This document shows, one piece after another, positions 6,945 to 7,588 of a DNA stretch of 7,588 nucleotides. Location of the stretch: assembly GCA_010027295.1 (NCBI GenBank), contig RGVM01000115.1, positions 1-7,588 on the forward strand. The letters are read 5' to 3'. Position numbers and translations under genes: made by a program. Source of the DNA: Chitinophagia bacterium. Its GTDB lineage: Bacteria > Bacteroidota > Bacteroidia > Chitinophagales > Chitinophagaceae. The first letter of the stretch is position 1. Each line of letters begins with the position of its first letter. Below the pieces are notes generated by a model. That model searched no databases, was not told where the DNA came from, and saw only the letters and a program-made list of their open reading frames with translations.

Positions 6945-7588
6945 TCAGGCCTCATCCGGCATCGCGGTCCGGAAGGCCATCACGGCGGCCCCGATGGCGC
7001 CCGCCATGTCGCCGAAGCGGGCGATGCGCAGCTGGGTCCGCACGCCGTCCGGACGGAACTCGTAGACCTCGAGGAACCTTTCCAGGGGTTCCATCAGGCT
7101 GTCACCGGCCTGGGTGACGCCCCCTGCCAGGCAGACGACTTCGGGGGATAGCCCGTTGGCGGCGGAACCGATGAAGACGGCCAGCTTCCTGACCATGTCG
7201 AGCCATAGCCATTGCGCGAAGGCGTCGCCCGACAGCATGGCCGCCACGATGTCGCGCGTGTCCTGGAAGAGACCGCGGGAGCGCCTGGGTACCGAGTAGT
7301 TCCCCAGGGCGTATTCGAGGCTTCCGGGCATGCCGAGCAGGCTCACGTACGCGAAGCTGCAGCGGACCACCTGCGACTTGCCCACCGGCTGCGCGGTGCA
7401 GGAGGTGTCGGCCTTGATCTTCACCGCGCCGGCGCGGGCGTCGATGTTGTTCGCCGCGTAGTAGCGCATGCCGCGCGGCGTCCCGAGCTCGGTCTCGATG
7501 TGGAAGCGCTGCGCTTCGCCGGCGGGCCACTTCCAGGCGACGGGCACGGCGGCCTCGGCGAGGGCGAACAGAAAGGGCAGCAGCATGG
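6945..7588 (-). CDS. ROK-family sugar kinase, C-terminal half, joined to a non-ROK N-terminus; open at right edge
   Basis: Numbered from the ATG at 7586, the frame has 213 residues and may extend beyond the window. Residues about 86-213 match the C-terminal lobe of ROK kinases, which phosphorylate glucose, N-acetylglucosamine or N-acetylmannosamine with ATP. GMPGSLE (85-91) sits where ROK proteins have GCLE. SPEVVCLAGGVTQAGDSLMEPL (starting at 147) is the ROK 'PE-hhhGGGh..AGD' motif, and RFGDMAGAIGAAVMAF (190-205) is the usual closing segment. The expected upstream ROK parts are absent: no DxGGT phosphate loop, no catalytic ExGH region, and no CxCG zinc motif before GSLE. Instead, residues 1-82 read like an exported protein: a hydrophobic start (MLLPFLFALAEAAVPVAW) followed by WPAGEAQRFHIETELG and a soluble stretch with two cysteines. 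As written it should not be an active kinase. A true fusion, a recombined gene, or an assembly join are all possible. Downstream, the SIS gene follows after 41 bases. Confidence 0.75.
   Translation of the reverse strand, partial: MLLPFLFALAEAAVPVAWKWPAGEAQRFHIETELGTPRGMRYYAANNIDARAGAVKIKADTSCTAQPVGKSQVVRCSFAYVSLLGMPGSLEYALGNYSVPRRSRGLFQDTRDIVAAMLSGDAFAQWLWLDMVRKLAVFIGSAANGLSPEVVCLAGGVTQAGDSLMEPLERFLEVYEFRPDGVRTQLRIARFGDMAGAIGAAVMAFRTAMPDEA
7322..7360. other. Putative junction between ROK and unrelated coding sequence
   Basis: On the minus strand the ROK-like protein can be followed upstream only to about GMPGSLE, encoded near 7316-7334. Beyond roughly 7340-7360 the frame stays open but the residues (VVRCSFAYVSL and everything before) no longer fit the family. 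Base composition also shifts: by hand count 133 of 180 bases are G or C at 7381-7560. In three 60-base blocks from the ROK side (7021-7080, 7201-7260, 7261-7320) the count is 121 of 180. The exact break cannot be placed by eye, and the compositional change is modest. Confidence 0.4.

Overview
The window looks like a chromosomal fragment of a GC-rich member of the Bacteroidota, of a Chitinophagaceae-like type. The evidence is a SusC/SusD outer-membrane pair, a SusC with the VVVVGYG segment and the VLKDAAATAIYGNRAAGG plug signature, a Tat-exported Gfo/Idh/MocA oxidoreductase with the IVPRHVIG...APSD leader usual in this phylum, and start regions that are A-rich rather than carrying a clear Shine-Dalgarno sequence. 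The genus cannot be fixed from sequence alone.

Layout from left to right. Positions 1-166 (minus) hold the N-terminus of a SusD-like lipoprotein that runs off the left edge. Positions 188-3196 (minus) hold a complete SusC-like TonB-dependent transporter of 1002 residues. Positions 3197-3573 are non-coding and separate the divergent susC and oxidoreductase genes; they contain a duplicated AATCGATT palindrome. Positions 3574-4863 (plus) hold a Tat-signal Gfo/Idh/MocA oxidoreductase (429 residues). It converges on 4870-6057 (minus), a second, cytoplasmic Gfo/Idh/MocA oxidoreductase (395 residues). The two stop codons are 6 bases apart, and a perfect 14-bp hairpin is built into the last codons of the minus-strand gene. 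Positions 6118-6903 (minus) hold a SIS-domain sugar-phosphate protein. Positions 6945-7588 (minus) hold a reading frame whose C-terminal half is the end of a ROK-family sugar kinase and whose N-terminal part does not look like ROK.

Working model (inference): the SusC/D pair imports a glycoside or oligosaccharide, the Tat-exported oxidoreductase acts on a sugar in the periplasm, and the ROK kinase - SIS protein - Gfo/Idh run (all minus strand, gaps of 41 and 60 bases) processes a sugar in the cytoplasm. No glycoside hydrolase, sugar permease or regulator gene is visible here, so the substrate cannot be named.

The least ordinary points are the composite ROK reading frame at the right edge (possible assembly chimera), the hairpin embedded in codons between convergent oxidoreductase genes, and the palindrome cluster upstream of susC. 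I did not see a clearly new biological system. No tRNA, rRNA, CRISPR array, transposase or IS end was recognised.
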